The notes beneath the pieces are model-generated. The model made no database searches and had not been told where the DNA came from. It saw only the letters and a list, made by a program, of their open reading frames with translations. This document shows, in pieces, positions 56,644-64,000 of a stretch of 64,000 bases of DNA. This stretch comes from Variovorax paradoxus (GTDB lineage Bacteria > Pseudomonadota > Gammaproteobacteria > Burkholderiales > Burkholderiaceae_C). The position numbers were made by a program, and so were the translations under genes. The stretch lies in the NCBI RefSeq assembly GCF_018614955.1, contig NZ_JAGGNV010000005.1, positions 94,335 to 158,334 on the forward strand. The letters run 5' to 3'. The stretch's first letter is position 1. The number at the start of each line of letters is the position of its first letter.

Positions 56644-58962
56644 ATGGCCTACATCAAGAGCCGCAAGCACGCCGTCGCGCGCGCTCTGCCCCCACTCGGC
56701 AGCGCCGCCGCCGCCACGCTCTTTGCGTTGACGCTGCCCGTCTCGGCGCAAACCACCACCACGAGCACGCTCAAGGAAGTTCGCGTCCAAGACGCTGCGG
56801 CGAGCGACTACAAGACCGAGACCTCGTCCAACCCCAAGTTCACTTCACCCCTGGTCGATACACCGCAAACCATTTCGGTGATCCGCGAACAGGTCATCCG
56901 CGAACAAGGCGCCACCACGCTGACCGAGGCGCTGCGCAACACCCCTGGCGCGAGCGCATTCTTCCTCGGCGAGAACGGCAACACGAATACCGGTGACGCA
57001 ATCTACATGCGCGGCTTCGACAGCTCGAGCAGCATCTTCGTCGACGGGATTCGCGACCTGGGTTCGATCTCGCGCGACGTCTTCAACATCGAGCAAGTCG
57101 AGGTCGTCAAAGGCCCGGCCGGCACCGACGTCGGCCGCACTTCGCCCACCGGGTACATCAATCTGATCACCAAGAAACCGCGGCTCGAGGACAGCTTCTC
57201 CGGCTCACTCGGTTTCGGCAATGCCAGCTACAAGCGCGGCAGCATCGACTGGAACAAGTCACTCAGCGGGGAGAACGGCGCGGGCGCGGCGTTCCGCCTC
57301 AATGCCGTCAGCGAAGACTCGGGCGTTGCAGGCCGTGACTTCGTCAAGAACAAGCGCTGGGCCGTCGCGCCGTCGCTCGCGCTGGGCCTCAACACGCCGA
57401 CGCGTGTGTATTTCGACTACCTGCATGTCGAACAGAACAACATTCCGGATGGCGGTGTGCCCACCATCGGCCTGCCGGGTTATTCAAGCCCGGCAGCCAA
57501 CCGTGCGTTCCTGAACAACGCCGCGCCCGTTCGATCAAGCAACTTCTACGGCACGAGTTCCGACTTCGACAACGTGACCGCGGACATGTTCACCGTGCGC
57601 GTGGAACACGACCTCGCCCCGAACATGACGCTGCGCAACACCACGCGCTACGGCAAGACATCGCAAGACTACCTGTTGACGTCGTTCTTGGGCAGTTCGG
57701 CGAATCTACTGACACCCAGTGTCGGCAATCCGGCCACCTGGACCATTGCGAGAAGCACCCCGACATCCAAAGACCAGACCAACAAGATATTCACCAACCA
57801 AACCAACGTCAGCGCGGCCTTCAACACGGGAGCGGTCAGCCACTCGATGAACGCTGGCGTCGAACTGATTCGTGAAGAACAAAGTAACAACGGCTACTTC
57901 GGTATCAACGGCGTTTCAGCGGGCAGATTGGTTGGTAATGGCTCGTGGCCGGCTGCGAATCTCTACGCCCCCAATCCGTACGTGAGCGGATACAGCCGGG
58001 TTCGCAGCGGCGCAGACAGTGTGGGAACCACAGACACGGTGGGACTCTATGTATTCGACACGGCGAAGCTGAGTGAGAAGTGGCAGCTGACCAGCGGTTT
58101 GCGCTTCGACCACTACAGCACCGACTATCGCGCTGCCACCCTCTCCACCGCAGCGGCCAATCCCACGCTGCCCGTGGGCACCTTGATTCCGTCCTCCCTG
58201 AATACTTCAGACAACTTGGTGACCGGCAAGCTGGGCATCGTCTACAAGCCGGCCGAGAACGGCAGCATCTACGCGGCCTATGGCACGGCAGCACAGCCTC
58301 CGGGTGGTGCCAATTTCGCCCTTAGCACCGCGGCCAGCAGCGCAGCCAATACGAACTACCTGCCGCAAAAGGCCAAGACCTTCGAGGTTGGCACCAAATG
58401 GGATGTCCTGAACAAGAAACTGGCGTTGACCGCGGCGGTCTACCGCACCGACGTGAGCAACGAAGTCGTCCAGGACGTCACTTCGGGTTCGTACTTCCAG
58501 ACCGGCAAGAAACGCGTGCAGGGTATCGAACTCGGCGTCGCGGGTGCCATCACTGACGCCTGGGGCGTGAGCGCCGGCTTCACCACGATGGACACCAAGG
58601 TGCTCAGCGGCCCGGTCGTTTTGGCGGACGGCAGCACCGCACTGGCCTACACGCCCAAGAATGCGTTCACCTCCTGGACCACCTACGTTTTCCCCGTCGG
58701 CCTGACGATTGGCGCCGGCGCGCGCTACAACGGCAAGCTGCACCGCGGTACCGACAGCGCGGTAGGCACCCCGGCCTACACGGAAGCCTATTGGGTGTTC
58801 GACGCCATGGCGTCCTATCGGGTCAACAAGAACGTCGAGCTTCAGCTGAACATCTACAACCTGTTCGACAAGGAATACGTGGCAGCCATCAACAAGAGCG
58901 GCTACCGCTACATGCCCGGCACGCCGCGCTCCGCCCGCATCACTGCCAACTTCGCGTTCTGA
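56644..58962 (+). CDS. TonB-dependent siderophore receptor
   Basis: This 772-residue outer-membrane receptor has a signal peptide ([16 protein letters not shown]), a TonB box region (TLKEVRVQD), a plug domain ([80 protein letters not shown]) and a 22-strand barrel ending in phenylalanine (ITANFAF). The plug style is that of catecholate-type siderophore receptors. It is followed by a terminator and a PiuC-type dioxygenase, as in Pseudomonas piuA/piuC. Confidence 0.95.
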   Translation: MAYIKSRKHAVARALPPLGSAAAATLFALTLPVSAQTTTTSTLKEVRVQDAAASDYKTETSSNPKFTSPLVDTPQTISVIREQVIREQGATTLTEALRNTPGASAFFLGENGNTNTGDAIYMRGFDSSSSIFVDGIRDLGSISRDVFNIEQVEVVKGPAGTDVGRTSPTGYINLITKKPRLEDSFSGSLGFGNASYKRGSIDWNKSLSGENGAGAAFRLNAVSEDSGVAGRDFVKNKRWAVAPSLALGLNTPTRVYFDYLHVEQNNIPDGGVPTIGLPGYSSPAANRAFLNNAAPVRSSNFYGTSSDFDNVTADMFTVRVEHDLAPNMTLRNTTRYGKTSQDYLLTSFLGSSANLLTPSVGNPATWTIARSTPTSKDQTNKIFTNQTNVSAAFNTGAVSHSMNAGVELIREEQSNNGYFGINGVSAGRLVGNGSWPAANLYAPNPYVSGYSRVRSGADSVGTTDTVGLYVFDTAKLSEKWQLTSGLRFDHYSTDYRAATLSTAAANPTLPVGTLIPSSLNTSDNLVTGKLGIVYKPAENGSIYAAYGTAAQPPGGANFALSTAASSAANTNYLPQKAKTFEVGTKWDVLNKKLALTAAVYRTDVSNEVVQDVTSGSYFQTGKKRVQGIELGVAGAITDAWGVSAGFTTMDTKVLSGPVVLADGSTALAYTPKNAFTSWTTYVFPVGLTIGAGARYNGKLHRGTDSAVGTPAYTEAYWVFDAMASYRVNKNVELQLNIYNLFDKEYVAAINKSGYRYMPGTPRSARITANFAF

Positions 58963-58980
58963 CGCGCGGTGCGACACTCA

Positions 58981-59009
58981 AGCCCCGACCGGACGGTCGG
59001 GGCTTTTTT
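58981..59009 (+). terminator. Intrinsic terminator of the siderophore receptor gene
   Basis: AGCCCCGACC and GGTCGGGGCT form a perfect 10-bp stem with a GGAC loop, followed by six T residues. Confidence 0.96.
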
Positions 59010-59029
59010 CTTTGCGAGGTTTCTGCAAG

Positions 59030-59710
59030 ATGATGCTGCATGTGCCCGATGTACTGAGCGCGGAGCAGGTGCGCGAGTTGCGCGCGACGCTGGATGCAAC
59101 GGACTGGGTCGACGGACGCGAAACCGTCGGCGAGCAAGGCGCCCGGATCAAGCGCAACCGGCAACTGCCGGAACAATCCGCCGTGGGCCACGAGCTCGGC
59201 AAGACGATTCTCGGAGCGCTCGCCATGAATCCGCTGTTCTTCTCGGCCGCGCTGCCACTGCGCTTCGTACCGCCCCTGTTCAACCGCTATGAAGGCGGCG
59301 AGCATTACGGTCTGCATGTCGATGGCTCGGTACGTTCGGTGCCGGGCACCGGCCAGCAGCTGCGCACCGACCTTTCCTGCACGCTGTTCCTGTGCGACCC
59401 GGAGGACTACCAGGGCGGAGAGCTCGAAGTGGTCGACACATACGGCGTGCACGAGGTCAAGCTGCCGGCGGGCGACCTGATCCTCTATCCCTCGAGCAGT
59501 CTGCACCGCGTGCACCCCGTCACGCAGGGCGCGCGCGTCTGCTCTTTTTTCTGGTTGCAGAGCATGGTGCGCGACGACCGGCAGCGAGCCATGCTGTTCG
59601 AACTCGACCAGAACATCCTCAAACTGCGCGCCCGCCTGGGAGAGTGCGAAGAGGCGATTGCACTCACGGGCCACTATCACAACCTCCTGCGCATGTGGTC
59701 CGAGGTGTAG
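59030..59710 (+). CDS. Fe(II)/2-oxoglutarate-dependent dioxygenase, PiuC/PKHD type
   Basis: This 226-residue hydroxylase starts [29 protein letters not shown]. The iron ligands are H and D in [10 protein letters not shown] and H in [13 protein letters not shown], with the 2-oxoglutarate arginine in [12 protein letters not shown]. Family members sit next to siderophore receptors and have been proposed to modify siderophores or receptors; the substrate is not settled. Because the upstream receptor gene has its own terminator, expression depends on readthrough or a separate promoter. Confidence 0.92.
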   Translation: MMLHVPDVLSAEQVRELRATLDATDWVDGRETVGEQGARIKRNRQLPEQSAVGHELGKTILGALAMNPLFFSAALPLRFVPPLFNRYEGGEHYGLHVDGSVRSVPGTGQQLRTDLSCTLFLCDPEDYQGGELEVVDTYGVHEVKLPAGDLILYPSSSLHRVHPVTQGARVCSFFWLQSMVRDDRQRAMLFELDQNILKLRARLGECEEAIALTGHYHNLLRMWSEV

Positions 59711-59751
59711 CGCCGGCCGACGAAGGTTTGGCCCCGCCTTCGCAATAGTTA

Positions 59752-59781
59752 TTGCAAATGCGAGGAATTCGTATTTATAAT
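59752..59781 (+). promoter_or_regulatory. Promoter with Fur-like palindrome upstream of bfd
   Basis: TTGCAA (59752-59757) and TATAAT (59776-59781) are 18 nt apart. Between them AAATGCGA and TTCGTATTT form an imperfect palindrome around GGAA, similar to the GCAAAT-type Fur box. bfd starts 43 nt downstream. Confidence 0.6.
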
Positions 59782-59823
59782 CAAGCCTCTCACAAACAGC
59801 CAGCCAACCGCCGCCTCACCGCC

Positions 59824-60096
59824 ATGATCGTTTGCGTATGTCGCCGAGTGTCAGACCGCGAAATCGCACGCCATGTGCGCGCCGGCATGACCTTCGACGA
59901 AGTGCAGTTTGAACTCGGCGTGGCCACCCAGTGCGGCCAGTGCGAAGGCTGCGCGCGCGACGTGGTCGCGCAGTGCAGCGCTTCCCATCCGGTTGCCGCG
60001 CTCAACCGCGAATCGGAACCGAGGTCGATCCAGCTTGCCAACTCCATCACGGAAAGCAGGGCATGGAACTCTTCTCGGCACTCGGCGGCAGCCTGA
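59824..60096 (+). CDS. bfd: Bacterioferritin-associated ferredoxin Bfd
   Basis: This 90-residue [2Fe-2S] protein has four cysteines in the Bfd pattern: MIVCVC near the N-terminus and CGQCEGC around residues 39-45, with RRVSDREIARHVRAG between. It reduces bacterioferritin cores to release iron. It is longer than the usual ~65-70 residues, with a hydrophilic C-terminal extension of about 25 residues. It is preceded by a Fur-like site and followed by an overlapping small membrane ORF and tonB. Confidence 0.92.
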   Translation: MIVCVCRRVSDREIARHVRAGMTFDEVQFELGVATQCGQCEGCARDVVAQCSASHPVAALNRESEPRSIQLANSITESRAWNSSRHSAAA

Positions 60097-60137
60097 TCCT
60101 CGTCACCGGCTCGGTCTGGTGGATTCTTCGTAAGTAA
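60063..60137 (+). CDS. Predicted 24-residue single-pass membrane peptide
   Basis: An ATG at 60063 opens a 24-codon frame (starts MELFSALGGSLI, ends VWWILRK) that is almost entirely one hydrophobic segment with a positively charged C-terminus. A GGAAAGCAGGG stretch precedes the start. It overlaps the 3' end of bfd by 34 nt in another frame and lies 58 nt before tonB. I do not recognise a family. Its position between bfd and tonB-exbB-exbD suggests a membrane accessory of the iron-uptake system, but it could be fortuitous. Confidence 0.5.
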   Translation: MELFSALGGSLILVTGSVWWILRK

Positions 60138-60195
60138 TCGGCGGTTCCGCTGCACCCGGGCACCTTTCGCAAGGGCCGGCACTCCATAGTTGATC

Positions 60196-60900
60196 GTGTC
60201 TGACCGCTTTTCCTCGCCTCCTCCCTCCGTTTTGGGCCTCTCGCGCAACGCCGTCATCGCAGGCGGCGTGGTGCTGTTTCACGTCGCGGCCCTGTGGGCG
60301 CTGCAAAGTGGTCTGCTCCGCCGTGCTGCCGAGGTGGTCATTCCGGTTGAAATCCTGAGCGAGTTCATCGAGCCGCCCAAGCCCGCAGAACCGCCGCCAC
60401 CGCCCCCCGAGCCGCCCAAGCGGGAAGTGACGAAGACGCCTCCGCCGCCACGACCGCAGGCGATACGCGAGCCCAAGCCCACGCCGGCGCCGAACGCTCC
60501 CACGGGCAGCATCGAGCCGCCCCCCCCGCCGGCGCCCATTGCGCCGCCCGCGCCCCCGGAGCCGCCTGCTCCCCCTGCCCCGCCACCCGCACCGCCGGCG
60601 CCCAAGCTCGTTGAAATCAGCCAGGGCCAGGCGCAATACATCCGCGAACCTCGCATCACCTATCCGGCGATGAGCAAGCGTTTGGGCGAAACCGGCACGG
60701 TGATCGTGGCGGTCTATTTCAACAGCGCGGGCTTCCCCAAGCGCGCCGAGATTTTCAAGTCGAGCGGCTACGACCGGCTCGACCAGGCAGCGCGCGAGGC
60801 TGCCATGTCATCGCAGGTCACGCCGATCAGGCAGCCGGGCGCCAACGAGGCGACCGTCTACCTGTTGAAGGCGCCTTTCAATTTCACACTTTCCCAATAG
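60196..60900 (+). CDS. tonB: Energy transducer TonB
   Basis: This ~234-residue protein starts at GTG (or a TTG two codons upstream). It has a cytosolic N-terminus, a membrane anchor (NAVIAGGVVLFHVAALWALQSG, with the S/H motif typical of TonB), a long proline-rich periplasmic spacer (about residues 54-140) and a C-terminal TonB domain with YPAMSKRLGETGTVIVAVYFNSAGFPKRAEIFKSSGYDRLD. It couples the proton gradient to the receptor at 56644 and other receptors. exbB follows after 16 nt. Confidence 0.94.
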   Translation: MSDRFSSPPPSVLGLSRNAVIAGGVVLFHVAALWALQSGLLRRAAEVVIPVEILSEFIEPPKPAEPPPPPPEPPKREVTKTPPPPRPQAIREPKPTPAPNAPTGSIEPPPPPAPIAPPAPPEPPAPPAPPPAPPAPKLVEISQGQAQYIREPRITYPAMSKRLGETGTVIVAVYFNSAGFPKRAEIFKSSGYDRLDQAAREAAMSSQVTPIRQPGANEATVYLLKAPFNFTLSQ

Positions 60901-60916
60901 TTCCGGAGCAGTAGTT

Positions 60917-61630
60917 ATGGATTCCCAATTTGGCTTGATGAACGTATGGGCGCAGGGCGACTTCGTCACCAAGGCCGTCGCCTTGCTGCTGATCGGCATG
61001 TCGCTCGCGTCGTGGATCGTGATCCTGATCAAGGCGCTGGACGTCATCAAGTACAAGCGCCTCGCGAAGCACTCGCAGGACTTCTGGCACAGCGAAGACT
61101 TCGCCACTGCGCTCAACAAGCTCGGCAAGGACGACAGCAATCCGTTCCGCGCGTTGGCGCTGGAGGGGCGCGAGGCTGCGGCGCATCATCGCAACACCAA
61201 GGCCCATCTGCACGATGCGCTCGACGTGAGCGACTGGATCACGCGCGCGCTGCGCAACGGCATCGACGAATTCACCGCGCGCCTTCAGACCGGCCTGGCC
61301 ATCCTGGCTTCGGTCGGCTCGACGGCGCCTTTCATCGGTCTTTTCGGCACGGTCTGGGGCATCTATCACGCCTTGATGAGCATCAGTTCGGCCGGCCAGG
61401 CCACCATCGACAAGGTGGCCGGCCCGATCGGCGAAGCGCTGATCATGACGGCGCTGGGCCTGGCGGTCGCCATTCCGGCGGTGCTGGGCTACAACGCGCT
61501 GGTGCGCGGCAACAAGTTCGTGCTGACCAAGCTCAACAGCTTTGCGCACGACCTCCATGCCTACTTCGTGACCGGGGCGCGCGTCCAGAGCAGCGTCGAG
61601 GCCACCGTCGTCCCGCTCAAGAAAGGCTGA
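60917..61630 (+). CDS. exbB: Biopolymer transport protein ExbB (MotA/TolQ/ExbB family)
   Basis: This 237-residue protein has three membrane segments: AVALLLIGMSLASWIVILIKAL near the N-terminus and two in the core (LAILASVGSTAPFIGLFGTVWGIYHALM and GEALIMTALGLAVAIPAVLGYNALV). The conserved core matches the proton-channel family. It forms the pentameric motor with ExbD, encoded five bases downstream. Confidence 0.96.
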   Translation: MDSQFGLMNVWAQGDFVTKAVALLLIGMSLASWIVILIKALDVIKYKRLAKHSQDFWHSEDFATALNKLGKDDSNPFRALALEGREAAAHHRNTKAHLHDALDVSDWITRALRNGIDEFTARLQTGLAILASVGSTAPFIGLFGTVWGIYHALMSISSAGQATIDKVAGPIGEALIMTALGLAVAIPAVLGYNALVRGNKFVLTKLNSFAHDLHAYFVTGARVQSSVEATVVPLKKG

Positions 61631-61635
61631 GCACC

Positions 61636-62049
61636 ATGGCTTTCGGAACCCAGGACGAACCCGACGAGGTGATGAACGAGATCAACATGACGCCGCTGGT
61701 CGACGTCATGCTGGTGCTCTTGATCATCTTCATTATCACCGTGCCGGTGATGAAGCACGCAGTGAACATCGACCTGCCCCGGGCGAGCAGCGAGCCGGAA
61801 CAGACCAAGCCCCAGAACATCCTGTTCACCGTGGCCGCCGACGGCAGCTACTACTGGAACGAGCAGAAGATCGACGACGCCGAACTGAAGACGCGACTCG
61901 CAGCCGAAGCGGCCAAGGATCCGCAACCCGAGTTGCATATCCGCGGCGACAAGGCCGTGCGCTACGAGCGCGTAGCACAGGCGATGTCGGCGGCGCGCGA
62001 GACTGGCATGCGCAAGATCGGCTTCATCACCGAACCCGAGGCGAAATAG
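61636..62049 (+). CDS. exbD: Biopolymer transport protein ExbD
   Basis: This 137-residue protein has the conserved N-terminus INMTPLVDVMLVLLIIFIITVPVM, which contains the proton-carrying aspartate of the membrane segment (LVDVMLV), followed by a periplasmic domain (LHIRGDKAVRYERVAQAMSAARETGMRKIGFITEP). It completes the tonB-exbB-exbD operon. Confidence 0.96.
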   Translation: MAFGTQDEPDEVMNEINMTPLVDVMLVLLIIFIITVPVMKHAVNIDLPRASSEPEQTKPQNILFTVAADGSYYWNEQKIDDAELKTRLAAEAAKDPQPELHIRGDKAVRYERVAQAMSAARETGMRKIGFITEPEAK

Positions 62050-62085
62050 ATCTGCTTTGCAAATCAAAAAGTTCGATCGAGACGA

Positions 62086-62113
62086 TTGACTTTTTATTGC
62101 GAATCATTATCAT
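62086..62113 (+). promoter_or_regulatory. hemP promoter with overlapping Fur box
   Basis: TTGACT (62086-62091) and TATCAT (62108-62113) are separated by 16 nt. TGCGAAT-C-ATTATCA (62098-62112) is a 7-1-7 Fur-type box with a perfect right half that covers the -10 element, so Fur binding would block RNA polymerase. Confidence 0.82.
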
Positions 62114-62142
62114 TCACTCATCGCTTCCAAAGGGGATTTCCA

Positions 62143-62355
62143 ATGCCAGCAACTCCCAACGCATTCACCGTCCTGAGCCATCCCTCACTCGACCATTCGG
62201 GTGGCGGCCGCGCCGCCGCCGAGGCGCCCCGCCCTGCAGCCCTCTTCGAAAGCACGGAGCTTCTCAAGGGCAGCAAGATCGTCGGGATCATGCACAACGG
62301 CTCGCTCTACCGACTGCAAGCCACCAAACTCGGCAAGCTGATCCTGACCAAATAG
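62143..62355 (+). CDS. hemP: Hemin uptake protein HemP
   Basis: This 70-residue protein ends with the HemP/HmuP signature (LYRLQATKLGKLILTK), preceded by STELLKGSKIVGIMHNGS. HemP family members act in haem or iron uptake gene regulation. The N-terminal 30 residues are unconserved and alanine-rich. The gene has its own Fur-controlled promoter about 90 nt after exbD. No haem receptor or hmu operon follows in the window. Confidence 0.92.
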   Translation: MPATPNAFTVLSHPSLDHSGGGRAAAEAPRPAALFESTELLKGSKIVGIMHNGSLYRLQATKLGKLILTK

Positions 62356-62486
62356 AGATCAGCCCGCCCCTCGCGCAAGTTTCATCGTGGGGCGACTCGA
62401 GGAGATTCATTCTCCAAAGGGTCGTTTTTTGCTAGCCAACGGTTCGCCGACTAGCCAAGCTTTTTTTCCACCTTGAATCCGAAAAG

Positions 62487-62515
62487 AAAACGCCGACCCG
62501 AAAGTCGGCGTTTTT
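62487..62515. terminator. Bidirectional terminator between hemP and the HbpS-like gene
   Basis: AAAACGCCGAC and GTCGGCGTTTTT form a symmetric stem around CCGAAA, with T-rich tracts on both strands, between two convergent genes. Confidence 0.94.
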
Positions 62516-62533
62516 GTTTTGGAAGCTTCGCGA

Positions 62534-62941
62534 TCAGAGGCCGAGCGCGGCGATGCCCGCCTTGGCAATCTGCGCGTCTTCGTTCGATTTGACGCCGCTG
62601 ACGCCGACCGCACCGATCACCTGGCCATCCTTGACGATCGGCACACCCCCCTCGAGCAGGCCCTGCACCCCGGGCGCCGTCAGGAACGAAGTGCGGCCGC
62701 CGTTGATCATGTCTTCATAGATCCGGCTCTCGCGCCTTCCCATCGCGGCCGTGTGGGCCTTGGCCGGCGCGATGTGCGACGACAAGGCCGCCGCGCCGTC
62801 CAGCCGCTGCAGCCAGAGCAGGTTGCCGGCATCGTCGGCGATGGCGATGGTCACGGCCCAGTTGTTCTTGAGCGCTTCGGCCTCGGCCGCGGCGGCAATG
62901 GCCTTGACATCGGCGAGTTCGAGAAAAGACTTGGTCTTCAT
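62534..62941 (-). CDS. GlcG/HbpS family haem-binding-like protein (DUF336)
   Basis: This 135-residue protein has the family segments AVTIAIADDAGNLLWLQRLDGAA, SHIAPAKAHTAA, GVQGLLEGGVPIVKDGQVIGAVGVSGVKSNEDAQIAKAGIAAL. Relatives bind haem or cobalamin or act as accessory proteins. No signal peptide is present, so it is cytosolic. It converges on hemP, with a shared terminator. Confidence 0.9.
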   Translation of the reverse strand: MKTKSFLELADVKAIAAAAEAEALKNNWAVTIAIADDAGNLLWLQRLDGAAALSSHIAPAKAHTAAMGRRESRIYEDMINGGRTSFLTAPGVQGLLEGGVPIVKDGQVIGAVGVSGVKSNEDAQIAKAGIAALGL

Positions 62942-63120
62942 GGTCTTGCAAAAAGTGAACTAAGTCCTGGAGCATAGCGCCCGCGCCCGTATGAGCCCTT
63001 ACGGATGACAGAAAGCGCTTTAGGGACATCCGGATGCGGGTTTTTGTCGCGGCCGGCTCTTGCGGCCACCTAGAATGGGCCCCAACTGCAGCGTTGCAGC
63101 AAACATCAGGAGTTTCAGCA

Positions 63121-63822
63121 ATGAACGACCGCGTCAACACCCTCGACACCACCGTCGGCTACGGCCAGACGTTGCCGCAGGCAGAGCGCCAGCGCGTCCT
63201 GCGCAATACCTATTGGCTGCTCGCCCTGAGCCTGCTGCCCACCGTGCTGGGCGCATGGCTGGGCGTCGCCACCGGCATCACCCGCTCGCTCAGCGGCGGT
63301 CTCGGCCTCATGGTCTTCCTGGGTGGCGCCTTCGGCTTCATGTTCGCCATCGAAAAGACCAAGAACTCGGCCGCCGGCGTGCCGGTGCTGCTGGCCTTCA
63401 CCTTCTTCATGGGCCTGATGCTGTCGCGTCTGATCGCGATGGTGCTGGGCTTCAAGAACGGCTCCGAGCTGATCATGACCGCCTTCGGCGGCACCGCCGG
63501 CGTGTTCTTTGTCATGGCCTCGCTGGCAACCGTGATCAAGCGGGATCTGTCGGGCATGGGCAAGTGGCTGTTCGTCGGCGCGCTGGTGCTGATGGTCGGC
63601 GCGATCATCAATGTCTTCGTCGGCTCCAGCGCCGGCATGATGGCGATCTCGGTCGCCGCCATCGGCATCTTCTCGGCCTTCATGCTGTATGACCTGAAGC
63701 AGATCATGGACGGCGGCGAGACCAACTACATCAGTGCCACGCTCGCGCTCTACCTGGACCTGTTCAACGTGTTCCAGAGCCTGCTGGCCTTGCTCGGCAT
63801 CTTCGGCGGCGAGCGCGACTGA
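63121..63822 (+). CDS. Bax inhibitor-1 family membrane protein (YccA-like)
   Basis: This 233-residue protein has seven hydrophobic segments and the BI-1 pattern: RVLRNTYWLLALSLLPTVLGAWLGV at the N-terminus, GLGLMVFLGGAFGFMFAIEKTKNS, and near the end FSAFMLYDLKQIMDGGETNYISATLALYLDLFNVFQSLL. BI-1 proteins are pH-sensitive calcium-leak channels or FtsH modulators (YccA). It is monocistronic, with a strong terminator directly downstream. Confidence 0.92.
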   Translation: MNDRVNTLDTTVGYGQTLPQAERQRVLRNTYWLLALSLLPTVLGAWLGVATGITRSLSGGLGLMVFLGGAFGFMFAIEKTKNSAAGVPVLLAFTFFMGLMLSRLIAMVLGFKNGSELIMTAFGGTAGVFFVMASLATVIKRDLSGMGKWLFVGALVLMVGAIINVFVGSSAGMMAISVAAIGIFSAFMLYDLKQIMDGGETNYISATLALYLDLFNVFQSLLALLGIFGGERD

Positions 63823-63845
63823 GCGCCTGCTCTGCTTCAAGCAGC

Positions 63846-63868
63846 AAGGGCCCCTCGGGGCCCTTTTT
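63846..63868 (+). terminator. Intrinsic terminator of the BI-1 gene
   Basis: AAGGGCCCC and GGGGCCCTT form a stem with a two-base TC loop, followed by a run of T. A group II intron begins 4 nt beyond. Confidence 0.92.
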
Positions 63869-63872
63869 CATG

Positions 63873-64000
63873 GTGCGCCCAGCATGGGCGCACTCCCGGA
63901 GGTGCAAGTCCTCCCGTAAGTTGATCACAGCGAACGAAGCGAAGCGCAACTGCATGAGGGTGACCGATTGTGGGAAGGAAGCGTGGAGCGAAGCTGCGAG
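63873..64000 (+). mobile_element. 5' end of a group II intron (bacterial class C-like), cut by window edge
   Basis: The sequence begins with the group II 5' splice-site consensus GTGCG. It continues into domain I-type structure: the hairpin GCGCCC-AGCAT-GGGCGC (63875-63891), then GGAGG-TGCAAGT-CCTCC (63898-63914), the order seen at the start of the Oceanobacillus class C intron. Class C introns insert just after intrinsic terminators, and this one starts 4 nt after the terminator of the BI-1 gene. The reverse transcriptase gene would lie beyond the window. Confidence 0.85.

Noticed and set aside
60360..60605. Proline-codon-rich repeats that might suggest a phase-variable locus
   Set aside because: This is the normal proline-rich spacer of TonB, with mixed codons and no long mononucleotide run.

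Overview
The window reads as a high-GC betaproteobacterial chromosome, most likely Comamonadaceae and close to Variovorax. Supporting signs are two Bug/TctC-type solute receptors, the rpsF-priB-rpsR-rplI order followed by dnaB, a lone type II lumazine synthase behind an FMN riboswitch, and betaproteobacterial Fur boxes. The genus is inferred from gene content and protein style, not from a database search. I see no tRNA, rRNA, CRISPR array or prophage. The one clear mobile element is the first ~128 nt of a group II intron at the right edge.

Layout. (1) 2-9030: a nine-gene co-directional catabolic operon: DUF993 aldolase (cut by the window edge), Rossmann oxidoreductase, DHDPS-like aldolase, TctC-TctB-TctA transporter, two TIM-barrel isomerases flanking an enolase-superfamily enzyme. 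It looks like uptake and breakdown of an unidentified, probably carboxylated, sugar-like compound. (2) 9086-23565: mixed accessory and housekeeping genes, including an AlkX/YcaQ-like glycosylase, an ArsR/SRPBCC pair, an FMN riboswitch with a very large extra arm before ribH, an MFS/AraC pair, SulP, ArfB, a Tat-lipoprotein PhoD with a poly-glycine linker, and a Memo/radical-SAM/PEBP operon. (3) 23583-35396: clpB with a sigma-32 promoter, an orphan Bug receptor, and the alaA-hom-thrC-mobB-moeA-moaD block, with moaE split off by an oppositely oriented dapA-like gene. (4) 35463-48991: Mth938-like protein, Bcp/PrxQ, PhoH, an EVE/GyrI/WYL unit with a palindromic operator, dnaB and the rplI-rpsR-priB-rpsF operon, ppsA and its regulator ppsR, and a MarR/FUSC pair. 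(5) 48943-51893: peroxide defence and iron storage (ahpF, ahpC, bfr). (6) 51999-62355: an iron-uptake region with four candidate Fur boxes: a PepSY/DUF2271/DUF4198/ApbE/flavoreductase electron-transfer operon, a TonB-dependent siderophore receptor, a PiuC-type dioxygenase, bfd, a 24-residue membrane peptide ORF, tonB-exbB-exbD and hemP. (7) 62534-64000: HbpS/GlcG-like protein, a Bax-inhibitor-1 family membrane protein, its terminator, and immediately after it the group II intron.

How the genes work together. Region 6 is the most coherent system. Cytosolic NADPH electrons could pass through the membrane-anchored flavoreductase and the PepSY membrane protein to a periplasmic DUF2271 protein carrying FMN attached by ApbE, and from there to ferric siderophore imported by the TonB receptor. 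The DUF2271 protein has a visible flavinylation motif (D95-G-V-S-S-A-T101). The strongest unusual features are this module, the expanded FMN riboswitch arm, the intron inserted directly after a terminator, and the uncharacterised catabolic operon.
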